Shown one piece after another: positions 25,560-38,900 of a DNA stretch of 64,000 bases. A model generated the notes under the pieces. It had not been told where the DNA came from. It saw only the letters and a program-made list of their open reading frames with translations, and did not search any database. A program made the position numbers and the translations under genes. The stretch spans positions 41,737,217 through 41,801,216 of the forward strand of contig CM032667.1 of the NCBI GenBank assembly GCA_019095985.1, written 5' to 3'. The stretch's first letter is position 1. Each line of letters opens with the position of its first letter. This DNA is from Streblospio benedicti. Lineage: Eukaryota > Annelida > Polychaeta > Spionida > Spionidae.

Positions 25560-27680
25560 ATAATTACCGGTAGCCAGGTGTTACTTCTTTTGCCCCCCCC
25601 CCTACGAATCTCGGACATTTATCCCCCTTTGCTCTTATCAGTGGCGTTTTAGGGCTTCAAAACTAGACCCGCTCCCTGCCTTACTACTGTGTGCATGTTG
25701 CCATATGCACCATACCTTTCATTCTCTACTCATTTAGGCGACTGCTTCACCGAAACTGCTTGGCAATGCTGATTCGACGAAAATGTGACATTTTTCCTCT
25801 CCTGTCGCTCACTACTACAGTTTTGTCACTTAAAAACTTCAACTTGCGCTACGTCAGTAATGTAGAAATCGGTTCTCAAGCCGCACACATTCAATTATGT
25901 CATCATTTATGAGAAAACTGCTTTGAAATGGTCAAATAATACCTAGCACAATAAGTGGAAGCGGCCTTATTTCCGGCCTGGCCGTTAGTCAATTCGACGC
26001 ATTCGTTTATTGGCTGATACAACAGTTTGTTATTACACAATTGTCCACGGATCAATCTGCCAAACAAAGGCGTAACAAAGCCGCTATTATCCAATAATCA
26101 ACCTCCCGGGGTCAACCTAAACAAAGACGTAACAAGGACGCAATAATCCATTGGTCAATCTAAATAAGGACGTATCAATTGTTTCGCATTAAAAAGAAAG
26201 TGAAATAAATTTTGATTAAAATATGGGATTAAGCGACAAAGAATTCGTCCATCCCGCTGAAAGAGAACGTTATGATTCCCTGTTGGAGGTTGATGCCGTT
26301 ACAAACTAAACCGAATGGATTTATTTTAATGTAAATAGATTTTCTGTTATAAACTAATACCACAATACAATACTTATGATAATATAGGCTCCGTAGGAGC
26401 CGGGTCAGCTAGTGTTAATAATTATTAAATTGATTTTTTATTATGTTCGCGAGCTGGGATATCACCATGGCCTGCTTACAACGTGGTGCATCATCCTAAT
26501 GTCCCTAGGGAAATTTACAATGTACAAATATGTAACTAATGATTAATTTTATATTGAGGAAGGAGAAAGAAGCCATTAGCTTTATAAATAAATATTACCT
26601 TTTACACACAAAAAAACATTTTAATCATTTTTTTTCCAAACAACTGAACTGTGACTTTTTGGTCTACTGCCGTAGACTGACAATCCAATGATGCTTCTTG
26701 AAAATACAATTACATTTGCTAAATTGTAGCAGCAGAGCGTTGCTTGTGTACTGGCTATGGAGACCCACACTACAAAACTTGTGATGGAGTGATGTTCGAT
26801 TGGCAGGGTCCATGCACGTACCAGCTGGCAGGCCGCGAGGCGGGGGACCCCCTCGACCTCGACTTCCAAGTATGACACAACTTTGGCATTGGGGGCAAGT
26901 GTAGGTGTAGGGAAAAACGACCACATAGATGTGACTCTCTGTTAGTTTACTTGCTGGAGGTGAATTGCTGACCATCGCCTTTTATTAACTTGATCGTAAT
27001 CAGGGAAAGTTTCAGAATACCTTTCAGATGTGGGGTGGGGTTGCGAGTCAAAACATTTATGCATAGCAAGTCATTATCATTGGCTCTCATTGGAAGCATA
27101 AAAATGATGACAGCCATATAATATCTATAAACCAAAATCAATCATACACTCACCACGACCATCACTGTAGGCTTTCAAAAGACCTTATATCTAATAGGTT
27201 TTACTTCTATTATTACACAAACCGCCCATGTAAACCATATATAAAGTGGAAAGATGAAGAGCCCGTACAATTGCGACAGCCTCAAACTGTAATAGATATA
27301 AGGTCTTTTACAAAACCCTAGGTATTCCTCTGCTATTAAATATGCAACCTCGAACATCCTGGCCTGTTATAGCCTTTAACACCAGAGTAATCAGTAGCAG
27401 CAGCAGCTGTAGAAGCAGCAGCATGCATGGGTGATTTTTCAAGTAAGGATTAGCCAATACATTGAGTATGTCATCTTGATCAAAGCTTCCCTATTACAGA
27501 TAAACAGCACCACATGCTTAAACGAGAAAATACCCAAGTACAGCAGATGTACAGCTGCTCTGAAAATTGATTGTTGTTCTAAAAATAGAAGCCATGTGCT
27601 TTTAGGTGATGACGTCAATTTTGCAAAAAATTTAGCCGGATTGGCATCATAGAAAAGCTTTTAGAATAGGCCTTAGTGTC
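25560..27680 (+). repeat. Right arm of the large palindrome
   Basis: Partner of the inverted copy at 23790-25430. It includes a 73-codon open frame at 25691-25912 mirrored by one at 25058-25279; I do not recognise the product and consider it a by-product of the repeat. The same core palindrome is present at 1-450 in copy 1, so it is not an artefact of one contig end. Confidence 0.75.
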
Positions 27681-30600
27681 AGTTCATTTAAAGGCCTTGT
27701 GATCGTCTACCCTCACTGGTACCCCAACAGGTGCTAGCCAAGAACCAGCCGTGTGGCCCGGGGAACTCGCCGGTGACGTGCACAGAGTACTTGGTGGTGC
27801 TGTACGCAGGCTACCGTGTCAAGCTCGACCGAAGCCGCATCATCATGGTCGCATCCCCTGGCAATGAAGCTGTTCCCGTCTCTTCAGACACAGCATTTCC
27901 CATGTTCTCACTGTCTCGACACAATGGCTTTGTCAGGTGAGAGCGAGTTACGTGGCCTGATGTTATAAATAGGCTGTGGCTCTATTCTTGTGAATGGCAT
28001 GTTTGTGTTACATTGATGTTTTGAGAATGAAGAAATAATGTTCACACTGCCATTATAGCACCGTCTGACACATTAACACCAATTACACACTATATAATCT
28101 CAAGGACATACATAAACAATTGACATCCAGGCACCGATTAAAAACTGTTAAATAAATGTATGTGGGTGTGACAATCAGAATATTAACTAGATCAAACGTT
28201 TTCAAAGAACAAAGCATCGTTAAAACACCGTTGACTTATGGGCAATTAAGATATATACTGAAACGATGTATACTTTACAATGAAAAACTTTATGAATTTG
28301 GAGAGAAAATTGCTCTGTGTGTTGCAATATTACTAATAACCTATAATAATCAATAATAGTTTCATCTCTATGTATGCAATGGTGCGTTCACGTGCTATTT
28401 CCCAACTTGAAAATATGAGCTTCCCATATTATATGGTAATTCACCTGAATGGGCACTCCTAGTCATATCCCCCAGTCGTGAACGTGGAGCTTTTTTTAGA
28501 GGGCTGAGCTTCCCACTGGGAAATACCATGATTTACGACTGTGGGAAGCTCGTATCATTACGAGGTCGGAAGAGCATGTGGTCGCAGCATTAGTACAGTT
28601 AATTAAAATAAAAGTATTGTGTCATTGTTCATATTCATTCATATTCAAAAATGTTTACTAAAATATTAATAAAATCATGATTAAAAGTACACAATTACAA
28701 TCTACATAGCAGCAAACAGCACTAAGAATACTTTTGGTGTTGGGTTGAAAAATGGATTTTTTTCTTGCTGGCATTGAATACCAGTAAAAGTTATAACTGG
28801 CCTTGTGGAAAGCACAATTTAATTGACAGGGTGCCCAAAAAAGTCACCTCATCCCCATAGTTGTATAAAGATTGAACAAAATCGGTTCATTTGTCACCTA
28901 CATACATACATACCCATAGTTGTATAAAGATTGAACAAAATCGGTTCATCAGTAAAAGCTCTAGTCTGTCCGAAGACATACATACATACATAGATACATA
29001 CATAGTTAGAAACGAAGTGAACAAAAGGCTTTTGTGTCCGCTGCTGAAGCGACACAAATAAAACGTGTTTCTATTAAAGTACCAACTCTAGGAACTTGGC
29101 TGTTCACAATGCCTTATATTGACGAGCTCACATTTTATGTAGAAATGTACAAGTGCGACAGTACAAGTGTATCCAAATAATAACCCGTGAAACATTACCA
29201 TGTTACTCCTCTTTTGAAAGAATTACACTGGCTTCCTGTAAATAATAATCATATCCAAAACTCCTCTCTTAACTTTACATGTAAAACTATAAATGGAAAG
29301 GCTCCATCTTATCTCTCTCATTTTCTTGTTAAGTACAAAGTCAAATTTGGCCTCCATTCAAACAGTGACCATTTACTGCCTCATATTCCCAGATCAAATA
29401 TAAAAAGCTATGGTGATGTTGCCTATTCTGTTGCAGCAGTACCAAAACTATGGAAAAAATATATTTTTCAGCCGGAAAACTAACTCCGTGTCCAATTGTT
29501 AAGAAACACCTTTTCAGATGTACCTTAGGCAAAGTTTTTAATACTCATCTGTGTGTGTTGTATTACTTCACACACTATTTTCATTCATTGTTATCGTATT
29601 TTAAAGTGTTTTGTAATAACCAATACTTTATGTTAGAATTGTAATTTGCTAGGGAATATTTTATATTTTCGTTTTAAAATTCTCATTTTACCTTGTTAGC
29701 GCCCTAATACGAATGTGGAGGGTGGGGCATTATAAATGTATGCATTGTTATTATCATTTTTTGTTATAATTATTATATATGTGTATCTGCTAAACACTGG
29801 GTCATTCGTATTTAACAAGTTCATCATAATGCACACATGGACACGTATTGAGTCCAAATAGACATTATGTCCACTATTTGAATGGGTAACTTTGAAGCAT
29901 GTTGTGCATTATTAAATATTTGATCTTGACTTACTAAAAATCCTATGTATTTGGTACACATAGAACAAAATGATCTTGACTTAAGACCCGTTGTATTGGT
30001 GTCAGGTTCAAATCAACCAATGGGGCCATCACCGTTGAATTTCATGGACACACGTTCAAAATCTTCCTGGATCCCATCCTAGCCAACAAGACAGATGGTC
30101 TATGTGGCAACTATGATGGAATCGGTGCCAATGACCAAGACCGTGACCTGAACGTGTGGAAGCGAGAAGACCCAGATGATGAAACGTGAGTGTCGGAGTG
30201 CGGGTAATGGGGAGTATCAGTCTATGCCCTGTGTAGGCACTGAACTAGCTGGTGTGCCGGGCGGAACAGAACCCAGCCTTCTATTTTGAGAATTTAGGAC
30301 ACTAATTATCTGTGACTGACAATTCGCACCAAAGTCTAGCTATGTGTTCATAAGAAAATATCTAAAAATATATAATATGAAGACCAGCGACGGATGGGTA
30401 GGTTTTGCAGAGGGTTAGTTGGGTGGCCTCTTTACGGTGATGGTTTAGCTACAAAACAAATTGTGCACTATTAGTTAATTTCATACTAATGGAGGTGGGT
30501 TCAATTGTCTGGTGAAATAACACCATCTACTACAGTAATATGCTCTTACTTCCACTCATTGCTCGTTTTGATACATCCCATATCCAGTATCACACAATAG

Positions 30601-33600
30601 GAACACTTTTCTCCACCGACTATACTTTTGAGCATCTACATGTACTTCTGAAAGAAAGCTAATACTAATTAACTGATCTGTATGGGGAGACGCAATCTTC
30701 ATCATATGTAAAACGTTCTAGATGTGATAAATGTTATCTTACAAACCTATTATACAATTGCCCTGCAGCTGTGAGGGGGACGGGAACGTGCCTCACCCGT
30801 GTGATGAGCACCCAGAGCGTGAGGCAGCTGGCCGAGGGTTCTGTGAATTGCTCACCAGCCAGAAGCCAGAAAACCCCTTCCTCGAGTGCATCCAGGTACT
30901 GCTGATGCTGTTGCTGCTGTCTTTTGAACAATGTAAAGCTTTATCATGATCATGTACCGGGGTACATTTAGGGGGAAATGCACCGTGTGCTCATCATACT
31001 CCAGTAACTTTATCCAATGGCCCCGACTCTGACCTGTGCGCACTTGCAACGAAAATTCTTTTCCCAATACTTGGACATACAGGTTGCCAATGCTAGGGTG
31101 GGTAACATTTGGGGACGGGAGTGCCAGTAAGAATGTTTTGAAATTCATAAAGTCCGGCGGCGATGTGGAAAATCCATTTCAAAATGGGTAATAGCCAAAT
31201 TCATAAAGCAAATGTTTGATATTATGATGACGGTAATGTTTTATAATTATTGATGCTGGCTATTCATTCTTCATAACATATCAGAGCCCTGCGCGGGTTA
31301 TAAGTTTGCACCCACACCCGCCCCGCGTGTTTAATGTGAAATACGCACCCGCACCCACACCCACATCTATAAATTATTGAAGCCTGCACCCAAGCCCGCA
31401 CCTGCATATTTCTAAAAAATTGAGCCCCCACCCGCACCCGCAGATACTGAAAGACAACCCGCAGAAAAAACCACAAAACCCATACAAAAGCCTGCTTTGT
31501 TTTCAAGAATTTACAGTTGATCAAACACATTCATCAAAACACATGCAGCTAGCCTATTAATGAAGCATTTTCAGAAACAAAATTCTTTATATAAGGGCCT
31601 ACAATAATACAGGTTTATCTCAAATCATCCCATGATGTTTCTAAAATTTGCATAATTAAATATTCCATATCTTTGATAGATAACGTGTTATAGCCAAAAC
31701 CATGCCAATTGAATATATCCTATTAACCATTCTCTTTGAAGCTACAATATGTGAAGCAATTCCCTTAACAGGTAAACAAACACCTCCATCTTTATATGGG
31801 GCTGTAGTATCATAGAAGTATATTTCACACCACCCCATGGTATGTCTCAAAGGCCAAAGAAGATATTCCATTTCTTTGTTATAAAGCCATTATCTGACCA
31901 AGCAAATAAATTCACAAGCTTCAAGGGATGTTTGTTTGTCCATTGTCCTATTGTGACCAGTGACTACCATCTTATTAGCAACAGTTAAGTAGAAAGCAAC
32001 AACTGGCTTTCTTGTTACAGAGAGACTTTCTATCACACATAAACAGGATAGCCACATTTTGTATTTTGTGGACACTTTTAATTTGTTTATGCCTTTTTTG
32101 ATACTGTATAAGCTACTTTAAAGACTTTAATTCAGAAATTTTATGACAATTTTCATCAGGGTTAATTGACTTAAGCTGTTCTGTACAATGTTGTCTTATA
32201 TCTAAGAGATATCCTGCCCACTGTGGTTCAAGAACATTATGAGAACTAAGTAATGTGAAGTAATTTAGAAAATTAATAAATTATGCTTGAATGCGACAGT
32301 TAATAACAAAATTGAGCATAATTTTATGACTATATTCAAACAAGAATAAGTAAAGTGTGTATGTTTTACTTTAATGGAATTAAGGGATTGTCTCCAAATG
32401 TATGAAATATGTTTGAACGAAATTTTCACAGTATCTACTTGTAAAACCCTGTTCTGACATCTGTGAAAGTTTCATAAATGTGGCACATAGAGTTATTGTT
32501 TCTGACACAGCCCTTGTTAAATCCGGACTTTTGCATCTCATATACCATATCTAACATGTGGCCACGAAAGGAGATACAAATGTATGTTTGCCATAGGTTG
32601 TTTTGGAAACTACATTGAATATCTGTACGATCTTTCGTTATGAAACTTTCACCTACATAAGAACAAGTTCTTTGATGAATACTAACAAACTTTCATTCAA
32701 GTGCATCCACTTGAGGAGATCATCAAGTAATTCAGATTATCATAAGAACATGAACCCAACAATGACGTGAATGTGTGTGCCAATGATCTTGTGTAAATTG
32801 TAAAATAATTCATTTGGAATACATCCACATCAACTATAGCCATAATAAAGTCAATCATATTTATGTCACACTATTATAATATCATTATATGCATCTAGTG
32901 AAAGAGTTACATTAATAGTTTTAAATATGTGTAATACTTGAGGATAAAGTATTAAACTGGAACAAGTAGATCATGCGGGTTTCTTTGCGGGTTCTGTTCA
33001 TGATTTTTAGCCCGCAAAGAGCCCGCAATGTAACTTTTTTTTCATGATTAAAAGCCGCACCCGCACCCACATGAAATTTTTCAAATCCCCCCCCACACAC
33101 ACCCGCAGTAAAACATTGAATTTAGCCCGCAGCCCGCATATTTGCGGGTGCAACAGCGTGACACGGGCCCCGTGCAGTGCTCTGTTACATATATACTTTT
33201 CCAAAGTGAGTATGTGTCTAATTTAAACAATAAGTTTTGTATTATTAAAATGAGCTATTTTTGATTAAGTCTACATTTTGCAAATGAACACAATTTTGGA
33301 TGTATCATAAATAGTTAGGAACTATTCCTCAATAGTATGTAATGTAGTATTTTCTGTAAATATAGAATATTAATATCATTTGATAAGAAGCTCATACAGA
33401 ATAAGAATTAACTGCACTGAAACAGAAAAACAGTTTCTAACATTACTCCAAATAAATGCTATCAAGTTTTTTTCATTGAGATGTCACACTAAAAGTGTTG
33501 TAAATTATATACTCCTCATAGAATATTAACATAATTGAAAATAAAACATAAAACTTGTGGGGGTATTATGAGGAGGTGCGCGTGAGCAAAGGGTGCAAGA

Positions 33601-33854
33601 GCATGTGCTTCCTACTCCCCCAACACTCTCCTTCCCTCACCCAATACCTCTTCACTCTGCCCAGCATCATTACTTACACCCTGCTGCGTTGTGTCTGTAG
33701 GGGTTCCCAGAAGTGGCGACGCCTATCGTGGAGGGGTGTGTGTATGATCACTGTGCGGGCATACCCAACATCTGCTCCGCTGCTGCGACGCTTGCTTCCA
33801 TCTGCACCAACAGAGGCGTGGCAGTGACCGGATGGAGGCTCTACGTCATCTGCC
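26730..33854 (+). CDS. VWD-C8 tandem-module protein, copy 2, module 1
   Basis: Five exons: 26730-26869, 27731-27936, 30006-30185, 30769-30895 and 33701-33854. They total 807 nt (269 codons) with intron phases 0, 2, 2, 0, entered and left in phase 1. The product is an extracellular von Willebrand D domain ([17 protein letters not shown] at the start, [18 protein letters not shown] calcium/cysteine region near the end), then a C8 domain ([58 protein letters not shown]). VWD-C8 tandems are known from FCGBP, zonadhesin, mucins and vWF, where they mediate disulphide-linked multimers in mucus or matrix; the exact orthologue is unclear. The last intron (30896-33700) carries a hAT-like element. No signal peptide or start codon is visible, so the gene starts upstream. 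Confidence 0.9.
28780..29003. repeat. Copy-2 version of the ATAC-tailed repeat, with a small tandem duplication
   Basis: The block CCCATAGTTGTATAAAGATT through CGGTTCAT occurs twice (about 28855-28893 and 28913-28951). Each is followed by only a few ATAC units, against about 47 in copy 1. Confidence 0.8.
29180..29775 (+). mobile_element. LINE 3' end (CR1/L2-type), copy 2
   Basis: Same insertion as at 3950-4545 and at the same intron position, so it is older than the duplication. The frame breaks soon after the VPKLW motif. The tail again ends in an ATT-rich 3' region. Confidence 0.8.
31282..33184. mobile_element. hAT-like DNA transposon, probably non-autonomous (copy 2)
   Basis: Ends are imperfect inverted repeats: left CAGAGCCCTGCGCGGG, right (reverse complement) CAGAGCACTGCACGGG. 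The flanks are an 8-bp target duplication with one mismatch (TAACATAT at 31274-31281, TTACATAT at 33185-33192). Both subterminal regions are packed with CCCGCACCC-type repeats, as is common in hAT elements. The 1903-bp interior has only short open frames, none of which I recognise as hAT transposase, so it is probably non-autonomous or decayed. It lies in the last intron of module 1; the homologous intron of module 2 (about 39290-39330) has no insertion, so it arrived after the modules duplicated. Confidence 0.85.
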
Positions 33855-35910
33855 GTGAGTATTTAAAAATATACATGTCTGTGCACCCAGTAATTTTGTA
33901 GCAAATGAGGCTCCCATTATGTTTGTATAGAAAATAAATATAGTATTTACCCCTTTCCCCCCTTCTGACAGTGCTGCACTTAAACATACTCGGTGCAAGC
34001 TGCACTCTGGTCGCAGGAACAGTCAGCTAAATACTACTTAATGTACTCCTCTGCTAGCTGCAATTTGCTTGCTGGTCGCATGTCATCGCTGAAATTCTAT
34101 TTTTTTGTATAGCGCTGAGACTAAATCCAGCGTGTATGTACAATGGATGATCTTTTGGTGTTTGAACAAACCTACTGGGATATTCATAACCTCGTGGGGT
34201 TGATTGCTAACCTACTGAGCAAAGTGGCTGAAAAACACTTTGACAAATTAATGTAAAAGTTCATATTTGATAGCTGAAGTACCACCCCAGAAGAGAAAAA
34301 TAGTAATAAGTAATGTTCGTTTTATAACAAATTCTGCAAAGATTCCTCCTACCTACCAAAAATGTTTGTTTTAGTTAATACTTTTGAGCATTAGGCTGAG
34401 AAGCTATGCACGTCAACAACTATTATGGTAATGCCAACAACTATTATGGTAATGCCCTGGTTCATTGGTTATCACAACCAAATATCTGAATAAAACAATG
34501 TATCATGTGCATCATATTTGCTATTTAACCAATAAGTATGAACTATGTTTCGATAATCTACAGAAAACTGACAATCCATGCTATACATTGCCGTTTTTTT
34601 TAAAGATTGCTCCAATGTATCGGTAGTCATGGATACAGGTTGCTTTTCAAGAACATGTTATGATGTTCGATCGCTAACTATCATTCTCTGTTGAACGCGC
34701 TGGTTCTACTTAAATAACCTAATGCCGGGAGTCTCAGTAACACGATGTAATAAACCTAGCGATGTTCTCAAAAGAAAGACCCACTGTCTAACTTGCCGCA
34801 ACTTGCCAGATTTGCATATCTTGCCACCTCCCAGCTGCAAAAATGTGGCCAGCAAATTACCTCATGTGAATGATGTCTAATATGTGAAACGCGCTACAGG
34901 GCTTAATATGTGTACAATGTCTGCGAAGTCATGTTGGCCATATCATATGAACACCCTGTGCATGTCAACAGTCATGCATTCCTTGTCTGACAAGTGTATG
35001 AATAGTGGCAGACAAGTACATCGGTGGTTATTGTGTATTTGATTGCCAGAGTTTACGAACGTATAGAGTGCATGGCAGTTTCAATAAGATAGGCCATGTT
35101 GTAGCTATATTTAACATCAAATAGTTTACTATGTAATATACTGGATATCATTTGAAATCATGAAGGTTTAGCGAAACGTTCTTTCCGCACATTCTCAAAG
35201 TTCTCCACACAAGTAACGGGCGTTAATACAGAACACACGATTGCATTGTGTGGTCATAAGACCTTTTCTGTCAGTATATTTAACATCAAATGTTTATTTA
35301 GAAAATTTTCTTCTTTTAGAAATAGAATAATATTTGAATACATAAGTAATTATTTTATGTTACCCATAGTATTTTACTATGATAAAAAGTGTTTGTTATA
35401 GTTTACATACTTACATGCATAGGTAGTAGCCAATTTGGTATCCAATTAGTAAACTTATTGTTGATGTGTTAATATGTCATTATAACGTTTATTTTATTTT
35501 TGAAAAGAAACCTGTAGAGTTCGAAATCGATTAAAATTTGAATTTTATGGTTTGTTTAAAAAGAAAAGCAGGTAATACATTAAAATAATTGAATCATGAT
35601 TGTTTTAACGTAATTACCACATGGGTATTGTCCACACTCTAAGGAATAACCACATAGCCACCAACATAATATTATTATCTTGTGCCCTAAGTTACGATTA
35701 GTATAAAAATCCTTATGTTAAGAATTTTTAAATTCGATTTCTTTTCTTATTTTCTTCTTTTAGTTATTGCCTTTTACGCAAAACAACAGTTTCGTTATTT
35801 TTTTTACAAACAACTAAACCGTGACTTTTTTGGTTCTACTGCTGTAGACTAACAACCCAATGACGCTTCTTTAAAATCTTTAAAATACAATGACTTTTGC
35901 TAAATTGTAG
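33855..35910. other. Intron between modules 1 and 2, copy 2
   Basis: It joins exon 33701-33854 to 35911-36044 in phase 1. 35590-35710 resembles the centre of the palindrome near 25490. There is a small tandem repeat of CCAACAACTATTATGGTAAT near 34410-34455, absent from copy 1. Nothing else recognised. Confidence 0.6.
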
Positions 35911-38900
35911 CAACTGACCCTTGCTGTTGTACTGTCTTTGGCGACCCTCACTACACCACGTGCGATGGAGTGGCGTTCGATTGGCAAGGCCCTTGCACAT
36001 ACCAGATGGCAGGCCGCGAGGCGGGGGACGACCTTGACTTTCAAGTACGACACAACTTGGGCATTGGGGGTGGGGGTGGGGGTGGGGGCAGTGTGGGAGT
36101 GGGGAGAAACGGGACCCATTAATGAGATGTCTCACCACCTTTAGTAACCTACAATAAAACAGTAGATTCCAGAGAAAAGAAACATGAGAGTTGTCTTTGT
36201 TAGTTTACTTGCCGCTGGTTATATTACGTGTTGGCATAGCCTTTAATTTACTTGATCGTGATGAGGGAAAGTTTCAAATATGATTTTCAGAGGTGGTGTT
36301 GGGTTGCAAGTCAAAATACTTATAGCCAGCAAGTCATTGTCATTGGCTATCATTGAAAGCATGTAAATGATGACATCCATATATCTATAAAGAGAAAGTC
36401 AATCATACCCTCACCATCACCATCACTGATACCCCATCAGGTGCTGGCCAAGAACCAGCCGTGTGGCCCGGGGAACTCGCCGGTGACGTGCACAGAGTAC
36501 TTGGTGGTGTTGTACGCAGGCTACCGTGTCAAGCTCGACCAGGGCCTCGCCGTCACAGTCGCCTCCCCCGGCGAAGAAGCCGTCCCCGTCTCGCTAGACA
36601 TCGACTTTCCCGCGTTCACACTGTCGCTACAAGACGACTTTGTCAGGTGAGTGTGAGTTATTTGGCCTGACGCTATGAATAGGCTATTGGCATGTTTGTG
36701 TTGAATTGATTTTTTGAGAATGAAGACATAATGTCCCCACTGCCGTTATAGCACCTTCTGACAATTTAACACCGACTGCCTTACATTGACTAGCGATCAG
36801 GTTAGCATACATTTTATGTGAAAATGTACAGTGTACATTTGATCTTGACTTGGGACCTTCGTATTTGTCTCAGGTTCACATCAACCAATGGGGCAATCAA
36901 AGTTGAATTTAATGGCCACAACGTGTTCAACATCTTCCTGGATCCCATCCTCGCCAACACGACAGATGGTCTATGTGGCAACTATGATGAAATCGCTGCC
37001 AATGACCAAAACCGTGACTTGAACGTGTGGCAGCGAGAAGACCCAGATGGCGAAACGTGAGTGTCAGAGTGTGGGTAATGGGGCATTGTCAGTCTATGCC
37101 AAATGTAGGCACTGAGGTAGCTTGTTTGCAGGGTGGAACAGAACCCAGCCATAAGAAAACATCCGCTCTATAAGATCAGCCAGGTATTGTGAGGTTAAGC
37201 CTAAAATGTTGCAACAGAGGTTTAGTTGGGTGGCCTCTAAGGTGATGGTGGGCCACAAAACAATTTATGCACTATAAGTTAATTTTATATTATTCTAGTA
37301 AATATAAAAGGTGGGTTCAATTACAAGCTTTTGGTCTATCTGCAAGCTAGTATGCTATATATACATTCACCAGTCCTGCTGTTGAGCTACTAATTTTGTT
37401 CATAAATAGGTTACAACGGTTTTCTATGATCCTCTTACATTATCCAGTATCACACAATAGTGTAATGTGGTGGTTTATAGTCTTGCTCTCGCGACTTTAC
37501 AATTTTCACCAAGAGGGTGTCAAATACGGTTTCGTTTTTAACTTGAAAAGTACTGGATTCATATTTTTTCTGAAAACACCATTGGAAATGCATTTTAAGA
37601 GCTTTCAAATGATGTGTCACATAATCTGAAAATCTGAAAAAGAATTCATGTTGGAAACTATCAGCTGCATTATCACAGGGTGGTTGTGAGTATCGGAAAG
37701 ACTATCTAAATTTGGAAACAGCTAGTGGTTGTATAGACAATATGGTATATATACCCCCCCTCCCCCGAACACACAACCTCCAAAAGAAACCAATTAACTG
37801 ACCTGTATGGAAGCTAGACTCTTCATCATTTGTAAAACGTTATAGATATTATAAATGTGGATCTTACAAACCTATCATACTATTGCCCCACCGACTATAC
37901 GTTTGAGCATCTACATGTACTTCTGAAAGAAAGCTAATACTAATTAACTGTCCTGTATGGGGAGACGCAATCTTCATCATATGTAAAACGTTCTAGATGT
38001 GATAAATGTTATCTTACAAACCTATTATACAATTGCCCTGCAGCTGTACGGGGGACGGGAACGTGCCTCACCCGTGTGATGAGCACCCAGAGCGTGAGGC
38101 AGACGGAAAAATTGCCTGTAAGGTGCTCACCAGCCAGGGGCCAGACAACCCCTTTCGCAAGTGCGTCCAGGTACTGTTGATGCTGCTGCTGTTGTTTCAT
38201 AACAATTTGTTCTGGGAGCTTAATGTAAACTTAATATGAAATTATTGGCATCTTGTCGGTCACAGTCACCGAGTCCCAATGTTTGTTTATATGTAGAGAC
38301 CCCCCCCTCCTCCCCACGACCTGGTGGTAGATCGTGTGTGTGTGTGGGGGGGGGTGTCTCTAGATGTAAACAAACATTGGGACTCAGTGACTGTGGTATC
38401 GGCAGAGTAAAAAGCAGAATGGGGACTCATAGGCCTGTCACTTCTCTGCTAATCATTTGCAGATCTGCCGTAAGTACTTTGCCCTGTAGCTGTGGAGTCG
38501 CCGCTGATCACCCGACAGTCAAGTGCAAAGTGTCATTACGCTAAAATTACTACAAGAATACGATCCCATTCATGCCAGTACTCTGAATGTCAGCTGACAA
38601 TACGCCACCAATAAGATCTCGTATTGATACGATATCATTCTGATGCCAATGCGCAGCGCACTGTCAGCATAAATTATTGGTGGTGTAAAAGCGAGAACGA
38701 ATATCGGATGTTGCATCGGGAGCTTATCAAAAATGGAATGAACACGCCATCATACGCTAAAGCTGCGTCAAGCTTACGCCAACGTTTCATCTCCCCACCA
38801 TCTGCTCCCAATACGCGACGCATGTTCGGCACATGCTTGGCGTTTGTTTGGCTAATATTTGGTGTATGTTTGGCGTATGGTCAACGTACAAAAATCAATG

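Noticed and set aside
28981-29003. Short regular repeats as a CRISPR array
   Set aside because: Simple microsatellites without spacers in a eukaryotic sequence.
31656-32075. Open frames inside the hAT-like element as transposase
   Set aside because: Short, and with no recognisable hAT catalytic or dimerisation motif.
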